Part shown: positions 6,872 through 13,914 of the stretch, one piece after another | Numbering within the stretch: position 1 is the first letter of the stretch | How the letters are laid out: every line of letters starts with the position of its first letter | Assembly: GCA_013154375.1 (NCBI GenBank) | Contig: JAADCR010000038.1 | Location: forward strand, 1-42,385 | Length of the DNA: 42,385 bases | Reading direction: 5' to 3' | Source of the DNA: Aquificota bacterium | Lineage (GTDB): Bacteria; Aquificota; Aquificia; Aquificales; Aquificaceae | The notes under the pieces: model-generated | Databases searched by the model: none | What the model saw: only the letters and a program-made list of their open reading frames with translations | Told to the model about the DNA's origin: nothing | Program-made: the position numbers and the translations under genes

Positions 6872-7744
6872 ATGGAGCGGAAGCTCGAGCAGGTCTCGCT
6901 CATAGTCGAGCGCTACTTAGGCGAGATACTCGGACGGATACGCGTCTACCGCGAAGGACACCACTTTTTAATCCCTTGGGGCTCAACGGCCATAACCGTC
7001 CGCGTCTACCCGGAGGAGGAAGAGGTGTTCGTCGAGCTTAACGCACCGGTGGCCCTCCGCGTAAAGCCCACCAAGGACCTCATGAGGTTTCTTCTGTCCG
7101 AGAACGGCCACCTTAAGGGTCTCGCCTTTTTTACGGAGTTTGAAGAGGGTTACATGGACGTCTTTTTAGGGACGCGTCTGCGCTACCGCGACCTTAGCTA
7201 CGAGTTTTTTAAGTACTTGGTGCTTAACCTCGGCTCGCTGGCCAACGAGTACGGTACGGAGATAAGGGCGGTCTTCGGCGGCCTCTCGTTTAAAGAGTAC
7301 TTAGAGCGGCGGAAAGGCGAGTACCCTTACTTGGGCGAGAAGCTCTTTAAAGAGAAGATAAAGGTAGGCGATAAGACGCTCGTGCTCGAGGTTTTTGCGC
7401 GCGGCGACGAGTACACGCTCGTCTGCCGCGAGGACGGCAAGAGCGAGCTGTTTATAAAGGCCCGCAGACACACCGAGAACGTCTACGAGGTTCTCCGTCT
7501 GCTGGAAGAGGTTAAAAAGGCCCTCGAGCGGGCCGACTTTAACGCCCTGAGGCGTGCGCTGAGCCCCGTAGAGGTAGACTTTTTCCGTCTTTACGAGCTG
7601 TTCGTAAAGGGTAAAAACGCTTCGCGTCTTAAAGAGCTCGAGAAGGAGATTCACGAGCTGCCGCTTATGCTTATGCGCGGCGAGATATCGTACGAGGAGT
7701 ACCGCGAGAGGATTAAGCGGATTGAGCGCGAGATTGGTCTTTAA
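6872..7744 (+). CDS. YbjN-like protein with a C-terminal SHOCT-like segment, function unknown
   Basis: 290 residues from an ATG at 6872, chosen because a TAGAAT box lies 7 bases upstream and the longer frame runs into ccl. Residues 1-125 resemble the YbjN / type III secretion chaperone-like fold: HFLIPWGSTAITVRVYP, VFVELNAPVALRV, then LMRFLLSENG and a last helix LVLNLGSLANEYGTEI. The middle is a second alpha/beta part without recognisable motifs. The last about 35 residues (MRGEISYEEYRERIKRIER) look like a SHOCT helix pair, often an oligomerisation tail. No signal peptide or membrane segment is seen. YbjN proteins are linked to stress and sensory regulation but mechanism is unknown. The end overlaps the convergent glycosylase gene by 32 bp. 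Confidence 0.6.
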   Translation: MERKLEQVSLIVERYLGEILGRIRVYREGHHFLIPWGSTAITVRVYPEEEEVFVELNAPVALRVKPTKDLMRFLLSENGHLKGLAFFTEFEEGYMDVFLGTRLRYRDLSYEFFKYLVLNLGSLANEYGTEIRAVFGGLSFKEYLERRKGEYPYLGEKLFKEKIKVGDKTLVLEVFARGDEYTLVCREDGKSELFIKARRHTENVYEVLRLLEEVKKALERADFNALRRALSPVEVDFFRLYELFVKGKNASRLKELEKEIHELPLMLMRGEISYEEYRERIKRIEREIGL

Positions 7745-8393
7745 AGCCGCAGAGCCGCTCTAGCGGGCAGCCCTCGCAGCGGGGCCGCTTACGGCAGTGT
7801 CTCTTCCCGTGCTCGTCTATAAGCGCGTGGTACTCTTTAAACAGCTCCGCGTCTCTAGGCAGGCTCTCGTGAAAGAGCCGCTGTATCTCGTCGTAGCTAC
7901 CCTCGAGGCCGTAAAGCCGTTTTAGAAGCCGCTTAGCGTAAGCGTCTACTACGAAGTACGGGCGGTTAAAGGCGTACAGGAGCACCGCGTCGGCCGTTTC
8001 TTTACCGAAGCCTTTTAGCTTTAAAAGCTCCCCGCGGCTCAGGCGCGAGAGCTCCTCGGCCGAGCCGAATCGGCCGGTAAGCTCCTTTAGGTAGCCAGCT
8101 TTCCGGCGGTAGCTGCCGGCCGGTCTTACGGCCTCCAACAGCTCCCCGTAGGGGAGCTCTCTTATACCTTTAAAAGAGAGAGCTTTTAACTTTTTAAGGT
8201 TGTTAAGCGCCTTCTCGGCGTTACGCCAGCTGGCGTTCTGCGTCAAGACGGCGCCTATCACGACCTCTTCGCGCGGGTCCGTGCCGTGCTCGCGGTGGTA
8301 GTTTAGGTCTACGGGCCACCAGCGCTGGGGGCCGTAGCGGTTTAAAAGGAGCTCGAAGAGCCGTCTCAGTTCTTCCCGGCCAGCTCGAGGCAT
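7713..8393 (-). CDS. Endonuclease III-superfamily DNA glycosylase, MagIII-like (3-methyladenine)
   Basis: A 226-residue HhH-GPD protein. It has the MagIII-type start WWPV...EEVVIGAVLTQNASWRNAE, the helix-hairpin-helix LLKLKGFGKETADAVLLYA, the catalytic aspartate in YFVVDAYAKRLL, and a C-terminal 4Fe-4S cluster (C-x5-C-x2-C-x5-C in CRKRPRCEGCPLERLC). Where endonuclease III has its catalytic lysine (G-x-G-R-K-T-A), this protein has Glu (GFGKETA). This predicts a monofunctional glycosylase that removes alkylated bases without cutting the strand, as in Helicobacter MagIII. It is the last gene of the atpB-to-yidC run and overlaps the end of the cas6-like gene by 28 bp. Confidence 0.82.
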   Translation of the reverse strand: MPRAGREELRRLFELLLNRYGPQRWWPVDLNYHREHGTDPREEVVIGAVLTQNASWRNAEKALNNLKKLKALSFKGIRELPYGELLEAVRPAGSYRRKAGYLKELTGRFGSAEELSRLSRGELLKLKGFGKETADAVLLYAFNRPYFVVDAYAKRLLKRLYGLEGSYDEIQRLFHESLPRDAELFKEYHALIDEHGKRHCRKRPRCEGCPLERLCGFKDQSRAQSA

Positions 8394-9106
8394 CCGAAGC
8401 CCTGATAGCGCCTAAAGCCTATCCCGTAGCGGTATATCTCGTTAAGGACGAACGGGTCGGCCTCGAGACGGAAAACGCCTTGGTAGGCGACTATCTTTAT
8501 AACCTTCTCCCTCCCGTCGGGCCCGACGAGGTGCTTAACGACGGCTTTTTTTCCCTCGAGGTGCTCGAACCTTAGCTCGGGTAGGCCGTGAAAGACGCTT
8601 CTTAACGAGTAGCGCAGCTCGCGCGTAAAGCTCTCGTCGTCGTAGACGATAAACTCGTCGTCGCTTACCTTGAGCGCTAAAGGCAGCACGGGGTGGCGGT
8701 CCTTACTCACGGCTACTATGGGCGAGAGGGTGCGGAAGGTCCGCGTCCGGTCGGAGATGTTTTCTTCTTCTATAAGCTCCGTCTTTACCACCTTCACGCG
8801 GCCGACGAACCGGCCCTTAAACTCCTTAACGCCCTTAAGACCGTTGTAAAAGCGGAGGAAAAAGTCGGGCGAGCCGGAGGAGACGGTAAGTATGGCTTTC
8901 CCGTTACAGAGAATTTTCTCCCCGTCGACGCTTATGCTCCCGAAAAAGACGCAGAAGGTAAAGGGTTTAAACCCGTCTCTCGAGAAGACGCGTCGGCAGT
9001 ACTCGCCGTCCTCTCTCTCTAAGACGCTCTTTATAAAAGAGAGAAAAGACCTTCGGTAGAAAATAGAGAGCTCCTTAGGCACCTCCAGATAAACCTTTAC
9101 CCTCAT
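8366..9106 (-). CDS. Cas6-like CRISPR RNA endoribonuclease family protein without its usual His
   Basis: A 246-residue protein recognisable as Cas6 by GFKPFTFCVFFGSI near residue 50 (Cas6 KLFTYS strand), RTFRTLSPIVAV near 125 (Cas6 F-x-TLSPI), and the terminal glycine-rich loop GIGFRRYQGFGCLEL (residues 228-242). Cas6 cuts CRISPR repeat RNA, and many members use an N-terminal His. Here the first His is residue 138, so the classical Tyr/His/Lys site is not visible. No CRISPR array or other cas gene lies in the window. The gene is coupled to yidC by an ATGA overlap (9103-9106) and sits in a ribosome/membrane-insertion operon. It may be an orphan serving arrays elsewhere, or a repurposed RNA-binding protein. 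Confidence 0.75.
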   Translation of the reverse strand: MRVKVYLEVPKELSIFYRRSFLSFIKSVLEREDGEYCRRVFSRDGFKPFTFCVFFGSISVDGEKILCNGKAILTVSSGSPDFFLRFYNGLKGVKEFKGRFVGRVKVVKTELIEEENISDRTRTFRTLSPIVAVSKDRHPVLPLALKVSDDEFIVYDDESFTRELRYSLRSVFHGLPELRFEHLEGKKAVVKHLVGPDGREKVIKIVAYQGVFRLEADPFVLNEIYRYGIGFRRYQGFGCLELAGKN

Positions 9107-10593
9107 CTTCCTCCCTTCCGCGGCGTTCTGTCTTTTAACAGAACCTCCTTAATTAAGTAGTTCTGAAGGATGTTAAAGAGGTTGTTAAGCGTCCAGTAGA
9201 GCACCAAACCGGCCGGGAAGTTGGCAAACAAGAGCGTAAAGACGACGGCCATGACGTAGCCCGTAACGGCCTGCTTGGGGTCGGGGGAAGGGGTTAGCTT
9301 CTGCTGGAGTATCATGGTGGCGCCCATGATAACGGGAAGAACGTAGTAAGGGTCTTTGTCCGCCAGCGAGGGCACCCAGAGAAAGCCGCTGAGCTTGAGG
9401 TCGACGGTGATGATTAAGACTTTGTAAAGGGCAAAGAATATGGGTATCTGGAGCAGTATAGGCAGACAGCCCGAGAGGGGGTTAAAGCCCGCCTCGGCGT
9501 AAACCTTCATCATCTCCTCTTGCATCTTCTGCGGGTCGTCCTTGTACTTCTGCTTAATCTTCTCGAGCTTAGGCGCTACCTCTTGCAGCTTTAGCATGGA
9601 GACGGTGCTTTTGTAGCCGAGGGGGAACATAAGAATGCGGACCACGAGCGTAAGGACGAATATGGCCACCACCCAGCTGCCCGTGTGCTCGTAAATCCAG
9701 TAAAGGAACTTAAACAGGGGCTTAACGATTATCTTTAAGCTGCCCCAGTCTATAACGTCCTCGAGCCCGAGCTCCCTGAGCCTCCCGTAGTCCTTAGCGC
9801 CCATGTAAAGGGTAAAAGGCTGCTCGTAAAGAAGGAGCGTGAAGGTCCGTACCCGGTTCTCGAGCTCCGTCCCGTAAACGAGGGCTCTCTTAAACGCGTC
9901 TTTCCCGCCTTTAAAGAAGTACCTGCTCTCCTCGCCTCCCCACGCTATCTTACCGCTAAAGGGCGTGACGCCCTTTAGGTCTTCCGGGTCGGGTCTTACG
10001 ACCGAGCCGTTGAGGTTGAAAACGGGCCCCACGTGCGTGTAAAAAGCCTCGTCGTCAGGGTAGCTGCCCACGAGCACCCACCGCTTCTCGTTCTCGAGCC
10101 CTTTTAGCTCGAGCTCGAGCGCCGGGCCTTTAAGGCGTAAGACCTTTTCAAAAGGCAGCTCGCGGTGTTTAATAATCACCTCGTTCTCTTTTTTAACTAC
10201 CTCGTACGGGCCGAAGTTGAGCTTCTCGTCGAGCTCGGGCTTACCCGTAAAGACCTCTAAAGGGTATATCTTTAACTTCCGCTCGGCTTTAGATACGACG
10301 TCGTAGCCGTACTTACCGTCTACGAACCGGAGGAGCTTGCCGCCCTTAAGCGCCACCTCAAAGCTGTAGGGACCGAGCGTTACCGGGACCTTCTCGTCGT
10401 AGCTCTGGCGCTCACGGAAGCTCCCGAGCATAAGCTGGGGAAGCTCGGTCTTCTCCTTCTCGGTAGGCTTCTGTTTAGACGGAGGGGGCTTTAAAAAGAG
10501 GGCGTAGAAAGTCTGGTAGGCGATAAGCAGGACGAACATAAGCAGGGCGAAAACGAGGAGTCTCTTCCACTGCTTCTCGTCGTTCTCCGTCAT
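9103..10593 (-). CDS. yidC: Membrane protein insertase YidC
   Basis: 496 residues. An N-terminal anchor (about residues 11-31, VFALLMFVLLIAYQTFYALF) is followed by a large periplasmic domain to about residue 295. The conserved insertase core begins ILMFPLGYKSTVSMLKLQEV, continues with the cytoplasmic coiled hairpin (PKLEKIKQKYKDDPQKMQEE), NPLSGCLPILLQIPIFFALY and NFPAGLVLYWTLNNLFNILQN. This is the Gram-negative long form. YidC inserts membrane proteins such as the F-ATPase c subunit, whose gene atpE lies upstream in the same strand run. It starts at an overlap with yidD (10590-10593) and ends in an overlap with the cas6-like gene. Confidence 0.97.
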   Translation of the reverse strand: MTENDEKQWKRLLVFALLMFVLLIAYQTFYALFLKPPPSKQKPTEKEKTELPQLMLGSFRERQSYDEKVPVTLGPYSFEVALKGGKLLRFVDGKYGYDVVSKAERKLKIYPLEVFTGKPELDEKLNFGPYEVVKKENEVIIKHRELPFEKVLRLKGPALELELKGLENEKRWVLVGSYPDDEAFYTHVGPVFNLNGSVVRPDPEDLKGVTPFSGKIAWGGEESRYFFKGGKDAFKRALVYGTELENRVRTFTLLLYEQPFTLYMGAKDYGRLRELGLEDVIDWGSLKIIVKPLFKFLYWIYEHTGSWVVAIFVLTLVVRILMFPLGYKSTVSMLKLQEVAPKLEKIKQKYKDDPQKMQEEMMKVYAEAGFNPLSGCLPILLQIPIFFALYKVLIITVDLKLSGFLWVPSLADKDPYYVLPVIMGATMILQQKLTPSPDPKQAVTGYVMAVVFTLLFANFPAGLVLYWTLNNLFNILQNYLIKEVLLKDRTPRKGGR

Positions 10594-10784
10594 GGGTAGT
10601 CGACGCCTCCTTTAGCAAAGGGGTGGCAGCGCAGCACGCGCCAGAAGGCCTTTAACAGGCCTTTAAAGGGGCCGTACTTCTCGACGGCAAGGTAAGCGTA
10701 GTGCGAGCAGGTGGGGTAGTACCTGCAGGAAGGGGGGTAGAGGGGCGAGACGAGTAAGCGCCAGAGCTTTAAGAGGAAGAGCAC
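10590..10784 (-). CDS. yidD: Membrane protein insertion efficiency factor YidD
   Basis: A 64-residue protein with the family hallmark SPLYPPSCRYYPTCSHYA (three conserved cysteines) and the C-terminal CHPFAKGGVDYP. It assists YidC-dependent insertion at the membrane. The GTG at 10784 gives the normal start of the amphipathic N-terminal helix. Slightly longer in-frame non-ATG starts reach into the rpmH stop, so the exact start is uncertain. It sits directly between rpmH and yidC, where most bacteria also have rnpA; no rnpA reading frame is present here. Confidence 0.92.
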   Translation of the reverse strand: MLFLLKLWRLLVSPLYPPSCRYYPTCSHYAYLAVEKYGPFKGLLKAFWRVLRCHPFAKGGVDYP

Positions 10785-10795
10785 CGCACCCTTTA

Positions 10796-10939
10796 TCAGG
10801 GCGCCAACCTCTTCCTTCCCTTTTTCCTGCGGCGGGCTATTATCTTTCTGCCCGAGCGCGTGCGCATGCGGGCCAGAAACCCGCTTTTACGCTTCTTCTT
10901 TTTTATAGATATGTGAGGTTTTAGACCTTCGGTAACCAT
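10796..10939 (-). CDS. rpmH: 50S ribosomal protein L34
   Basis: A 47-codon gene. The C-terminal two-thirds (KKRKSGFLARMRTRSGRK, then IIARRRKKGRKRL) is L34 without doubt. The N-terminus is unusual. Instead of the near-universal M-K-R-T-x-Q-P it reads MVTEGLKPHISIKKKK, with only a trace of the usual basic start. The ATG at 10939 follows TATTAGAAT closely and has no ribosome-binding site; an alternative later start would remove only the odd leader residues. It is followed by yidD after 11 bp. Confidence 0.9.
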   Translation of the reverse strand: MVTEGLKPHISIKKKKRKSGFLARMRTRSGRKIIARRRKKGRKRLAP

Positions 10940-10968
10940 TCTAATAACCCCCTACGGAGGGTGATAAG

Positions 10969-10985
10969 AAGGGCGGCGAGCCCTT
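10969..10985 (-). terminator. Weak hairpin after atpE
   Basis: On the minus strand directly after the atpE stop there is a 6-bp stem (aagggc/gccctt) with a 5-base loop followed by a poor T-run (cttat). It may be a leaky terminator separating atpE from rpmH-yidD-yidC. Confidence 0.35.
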
Positions 10986-11281
10986 CAGACGACGAAGAGG
11001 AGTATAAACGCTATGAGAAGACCGTAGAGGGCTATCGTCTCGATAAACGCCAGACCTATAAACATTATCGTCTGGAGACGGCCGCCCGCGTTAGGGTTAC
11101 GGGCTATACCCTCCTGCGTACCTTTTACGGCAAAGCCCATGCCGAGACCTGCACCCAGCCCGGCCAGACCTATGGCCAGACCTGCGGCCAGATAGAGCAG
11201 ACCCCTGTCCGAGCCGCCTTCCTCCGCCGCCAGCGCTATAGCAGGCATTACGGTAGCTAAAAGAGCTGCTGCCCTTTTCAT
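10985..11281 (-). CDS. atpE: F-type ATP synthase subunit c
   Basis: 98 residues: an N-terminal signal-like leader (MKRAAALLATVMPAIALA) and then two membrane helices joined by the polar loop with ARNP (GTQEGIARNPNAGG). The ion-binding glutamate is in helix 2 (GLAFIETIALYG). Helix 1 (GLAGLGAGLGMGFAV) has Met where Na+-binding c rings carry Gln, so proton coupling is predicted. The cleavable leader is unusual in general but is found in some thermophilic bacteria. A full AAGGAGGT ribosome-binding site precedes the ATG, and a TATAAT box (11308-11313) lies in the end of the upstream gene. This fits the high amount of c subunit needed per complex. Confidence 0.96.
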   Translation of the reverse strand: MKRAAALLATVMPAIALAAEEGGSDRGLLYLAAGLAIGLAGLGAGLGMGFAVKGTQEGIARNPNAGGRLQTIMFIGLAFIETIALYGLLIAFILLFVV

Positions 11282-11300
11282 TGCCTACCTCCTTTACCAG

Positions 11301-11705
11301 TTATTTGATTATAAGAGAATTAGCCTCAAGCTCGTCCACTACCTTACACAGCCCCGAAGCCGGGTAGCAGGCAAAGACCACGAGGTCGTACCGCTTACCT
11401 TCGGTAAACTTCTTAAGCTCTTCGGCTAAAGGCCCCACGCACACCTCCGGCTCGGGAGGCGCGGTACCTATAATCTCGTCCCAGAAAGCCCTCACGCGCT
11501 TAACGAGCCTCTCTTTAGCCTCCTCCTTCGCCGAGGGCGGGACGGGCATGCCCAGCGAGACGCTCGTCTTCTCGAGCAGGTACACGCCCTCGAGCACGCC
11601 CAGCACCTCCACCCCGTCTCCCTCGCGTAAGAAGCGCTTTAAAAACTCAAAAGCCTTCTTACAGTCCAGCCCGTAGTTGTCCGTTACGACGAGCAGGGCT
11701 TTCAT
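11301..11705 (-). CDS. Small universal-stress-protein-like gene inside the ATP synthase operon, function unknown
   Basis: 134 residues starting at an ATG one base after the atpB stop, with GAGGAG inside atpB as ribosome-binding site. The alternation is that of a small Rossmann/USP-like alpha-beta protein: MKALLVVTDNYG, GVEVLGVLEGVYLL, a helical middle, then YDLVVFACYPASGLCKVVDELEANSLIIK, which resembles the last strands and nucleotide loop of UspA (G-S-x-x-L). The canonical G-2x-G-9x-G ATP motif is not complete. Bacteria often have atpI or small orfs near atpB, but this one is not AtpI (no membrane helices). A regulatory or assembly role for the ATP synthase is only a guess from position. Confidence 0.6.
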   Translation of the reverse strand: MKALLVVTDNYGLDCKKAFEFLKRFLREGDGVEVLGVLEGVYLLEKTSVSLGMPVPPSAKEEAKERLVKRVRAFWDEIIGTAPPEPEVCVGPLAEELKKFTEGKRYDLVVFACYPASGLCKVVDELEANSLIIK

Positions 11706-11706
11706 C

Positions 11707-12357
11707 TCAGTGCTCCTCGTGCGCCACGGCACCGGCTATGTAAATGACCGAGAGAATCATAAAGATGTAAGTCTGGATGAAGATGGCGAGAAACTTTATG
11801 GCTATTACGAAGATGAGCACTACGGGCGAGAGGGCGAGCGTGAAGGGGTTTTTAATAGAGAGGCTTACGAGCGTTATAAGGAGCAGCCCTCCCGCTTTCA
11901 TGTTGGCAAAGAGACGGAGGGCGAGCGTTATGGGCCGCGCGAGGTGAGAGATAAGCTCCACGACGAAGAAGAAGGGAGCCATGAGGGGTACCGGGCCCAT
12001 GAAGTGTTTAAAGTAGGCAAGGCCGTTCTCGCGTATCCCTTCAAAGTGGTAGTAGAAGAATACCAGAAGCGCTATAGCTAAGTTGGTGTTTATGTTGGCC
12101 GTGGGGGCCTCGAAGCCGGGCACCATGCCCAGCAGGTTGCCGAAGAACACGAACAGGCCTATGGCGGCTATAAGCGGGACGTACTTTATGCCCTTAGGCC
12201 CGACGTTGTCCTCGAGCATCCTCCGGACGAACAGAAGGTAGCCCTCAAGGAGGGCCTGATAACGCGAGGGTTTTAACGAAGGCTTGCCGCCCGCGAGGAG
12301 CACCCCGAGGGCTACGGCCATGGCGAGAAGACCGAAGACCACGTGGCTGTACTCCAT
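11707..12357 (-). CDS. atpB: F-type ATP synthase subunit a
   Basis: 216 residues, five to six membrane helices. The essential arginine helix is visible as [22 protein letters not shown], where the conserved Arg in LALRLFANM faces the c ring. [24 protein letters not shown] is the other hallmark. The order atpB, then a small gene, then atpE lacks the other F0/F1 genes, so the ATP synthase genes of this genome are split; atpA is found alone at 36502. The start lies 26 bp from the divergent hisF start, and its TATAAT box ends 10 bases before the ATG. Confidence 0.96.
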   Translation of the reverse strand: MEYSHVVFGLLAMAVALGVLLAGGKPSLKPSRYQALLEGYLLFVRRMLEDNVGPKGIKYVPLIAAIGLFVFFGNLLGMVPGFEAPTANINTNLAIALLVFFYYHFEGIRENGLAYFKHFMGPVPLMAPFFFVVELISHLARPITLALRLFANMKAGGLLLITLVSLSIKNPFTLALSPVVLIFVIAIKFLAIFIQTYIFMILSVIYIAGAVAHEEH

Positions 12358-12367
12358 AGCCTTGAAG

Positions 12368-12375
12368 ATTATACC
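12368..12375. promoter_or_regulatory. Shared bidirectional -10 element between atpB and hisF
   Basis: The eight bases ATTATACC contain TATAAT on the minus strand (12373-12368, 10 bases before the atpB ATG) and TATACC on the plus strand (12370-12375, 8 bases before the hisF ATG). The two start codons are only 26 bp apart, so both leaders must be very short and the -35 regions must lie within the opposite coding sequence. A similar GATTATACC occurs between dabA and the gene at 41629. Confidence 0.55.
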
Positions 12376-12383
12376 ATATTTCT

Positions 12384-13151
12384 ATGCTCGCTAAGCGCAT
12401 AGTCCCGTGCCTCGACGTGGACAAGGGTAGGGTGGTTAAGGGCGTGAGATTCGTCGGTCTTAGGGACGCGGGGGACCCGGTGGAGGTGGCAAAGAGGTAC
12501 GAAGAGCAAGGAGCCGACGAGCTCGTCTTTCTCGACATCACCGCCTCGGCCGAAGGACGGGAGATAATGCTCGACGTGGTCCGCCGCGTGGCCGAGACGG
12601 TGTTTATGCCCTTCACCGTAGGCGGAGGCGTCAGGACGCTCGAAGACATAAGGCTTCTGCTCGAGTCGGGCGCGGACAAGGTCTCGATAAACACCGCGGC
12701 GGTAAAAAACCCGCGGCTCGTCTACGAAGGGGCCCGGAGGTTCGGCTCGCAGTGCATCGTCGTGGCTATAGACGCCAAGCGTAAGGGCAGCTCTTGGGAG
12801 GTCTACGTTCACGGCGGCCGTACGCCCACGGGCCTCGACGCGGTGGAGTGGGCTAAGGAGGTAGAGAGGCTCGGGGCCGGCGAGATACTTCTGACCTCCA
12901 TAGACAAGGACGGCACTAAAGACGGCTACGACCTCGAGCTCTGCCGCGCCGTCTCGGAGGCGGTTAACGTGCCCGTCATAGCCTCGGGCGGGGCGGGAAG
13001 GGAAGAGCACTTCTACGAGGTCTTTGCTAAGACGGGCGTCTCGGCGGCACTGGCGGCCTCGGTCTTTCACTTCGGCGAGATTAAGATTCCCGAGCTTAAG
13101 CGCTACCTACTTAAGAGAGGCATTACCGTAAGGTCTCCTGAGGAAGTTTAG
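12384..13151 (+). CDS. hisF: Imidazole glycerol phosphate synthase, cyclase subunit
   Basis: 255 residues, the normal length. The start [20 protein letters not shown] carries the catalytic acid D11, and the general base D130 is in [10 protein letters not shown]. The phosphate-binding loops VGGGVRT and [10 protein letters not shown] complete the barrel. With HisH (not here) it makes imidazole glycerol phosphate and AICAR in histidine synthesis. The gene is separated from other his genes, which is usual for Aquificales. No ribosome-binding site is present, and the -10 ends 8 bases upstream, so it may be leaderless. Its end overlaps the convergent OmpA-like gene by 29 bp. Confidence 0.97.
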   Translation: MLAKRIVPCLDVDKGRVVKGVRFVGLRDAGDPVEVAKRYEEQGADELVFLDITASAEGREIMLDVVRRVAETVFMPFTVGGGVRTLEDIRLLLESGADKVSINTAAVKNPRLVYEGARRFGSQCIVVAIDAKRKGSSWEVYVHGGRTPTGLDAVEWAKEVERLGAGEILLTSIDKDGTKDGYDLELCRAVSEAVNVPVIASGGAGREEHFYEVFAKTGVSAALAASVFHFGEIKIPELKRYLLKRGITVRSPEEV

Positions 13152-13914
13152 CTATCCCCTTCTCGCTTAAAAGGCAGGCTACGCTGTGCTCGGAGAAGAG
13201 CTTACGCGCCACGCTCAGCGCCCGCTCCTTAGCCACCTGTTCGTTTCTCTCAGGGTCCGTGCTCTTACCGTCTGCGTAGCCTACTATCTCCACCTTTGCC
13301 AGCTTACCGCTTTTAGCAAGCTGCTCTATGAGCTTCTTAACGTTTTTCAGGTTCATGTTGTCCGTCTCGGTTTTAGCGTAGCCGAAGGCAAAGCTGTAGA
13401 TGACCTTTACCGTCTCGCTCTTCTCTTCCTGCTCGGGGCGGGAGGTAAAGACGCGCGGCTTTCCCACCTCTCCTTCGTACTTAATCTTTAAAACGAGCTT
13501 CTCGCCGGGCGTAGAAGGCGGCAGCAGGAAGAACGTTCCTTCACGCGTGATGTCCACCGGGTAGGCGTGGTAGACCTCCTTCATAGACGGACTACGGCTG
13601 TAGACTTTCTCTAAGTAGGCCTCTTCGTGTAGGTAGCCCTTTTTAACGGGTATAAACAGAAACCACTCGGAGAAGTTTTTTTTAGGCTTTATATGTATAA
13701 CGAGCTCTCCTTTCTTGGCTTCCGCTTCCAGCTCGGCTTCTCCCTCGCCTTTAGGCACGCTCCGGCCGGTTACGGGTACGTACACCACCACGTCGGCTCT
13801 TCTGTACTCTTTACCCACTTTGTCCTCTACTTTGTACTTAAGCTCGACGGGAAAGTCGAGCCCGCACGCGCCGAAGCTCAGCCCGCCCCAGATAAGGAAA
13901 CTTAAAAGCCTCAT
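13123..13914 (-). CDS. Exported protein with C-terminal OmpA-like domain
   Basis: 263 residues. The signal peptide [18 protein letters not shown] ends near a Cys that is only a loose lipobox, so it is either a lipoprotein or simply secreted. The middle (residues 20-150) is a beta-rich domain without a recognised family. The last 100 residues carry an OmpA/MotB-like fold: [54 protein letters not shown]. That domain commonly binds peptidoglycan, although the diaminopimelate-binding Asp/Arg pair is only partly matched. It is coupled (13911-13914) to the upstream L,D-transpeptidase, which also acts on peptidoglycan, so a joint cell-wall role is plausible. Confidence 0.7.
   Translation of the reverse strand: MRLLSFLIWGGLSFGACGLDFPVELKYKVEDKVGKEYRRADVVVYVPVTGRSVPKGEGEAELEAEAKKGELVIHIKPKKNFSEWFLFIPVKKGYLHEEAYLEKVYSRSPSMKEVYHAYPVDITREGTFFLLPPSTPGEKLVLKIKYEGEVGKPRVFTSRPEQEEKSETVKVIYSFAFGYAKTETDNMNLKNVKKLIEQLAKSGKLAKVEIVGYADGKSTDPERNEQVAKERALSVARKLFSEHSVACLLSEKGIAKLPQETLR

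Noticed and set aside
7301-7654. Minus-strand open frame opposite the YbjN-like gene
   Set aside because: No ribosome-binding site, no domain, and it is fully covered by a gene with a good promoter.
12369-13070. A 233-codon open frame antisense to hisF
   Set aside because: Shadow of hisF with an Arg/His/Val-rich translation and no recognisable domain.
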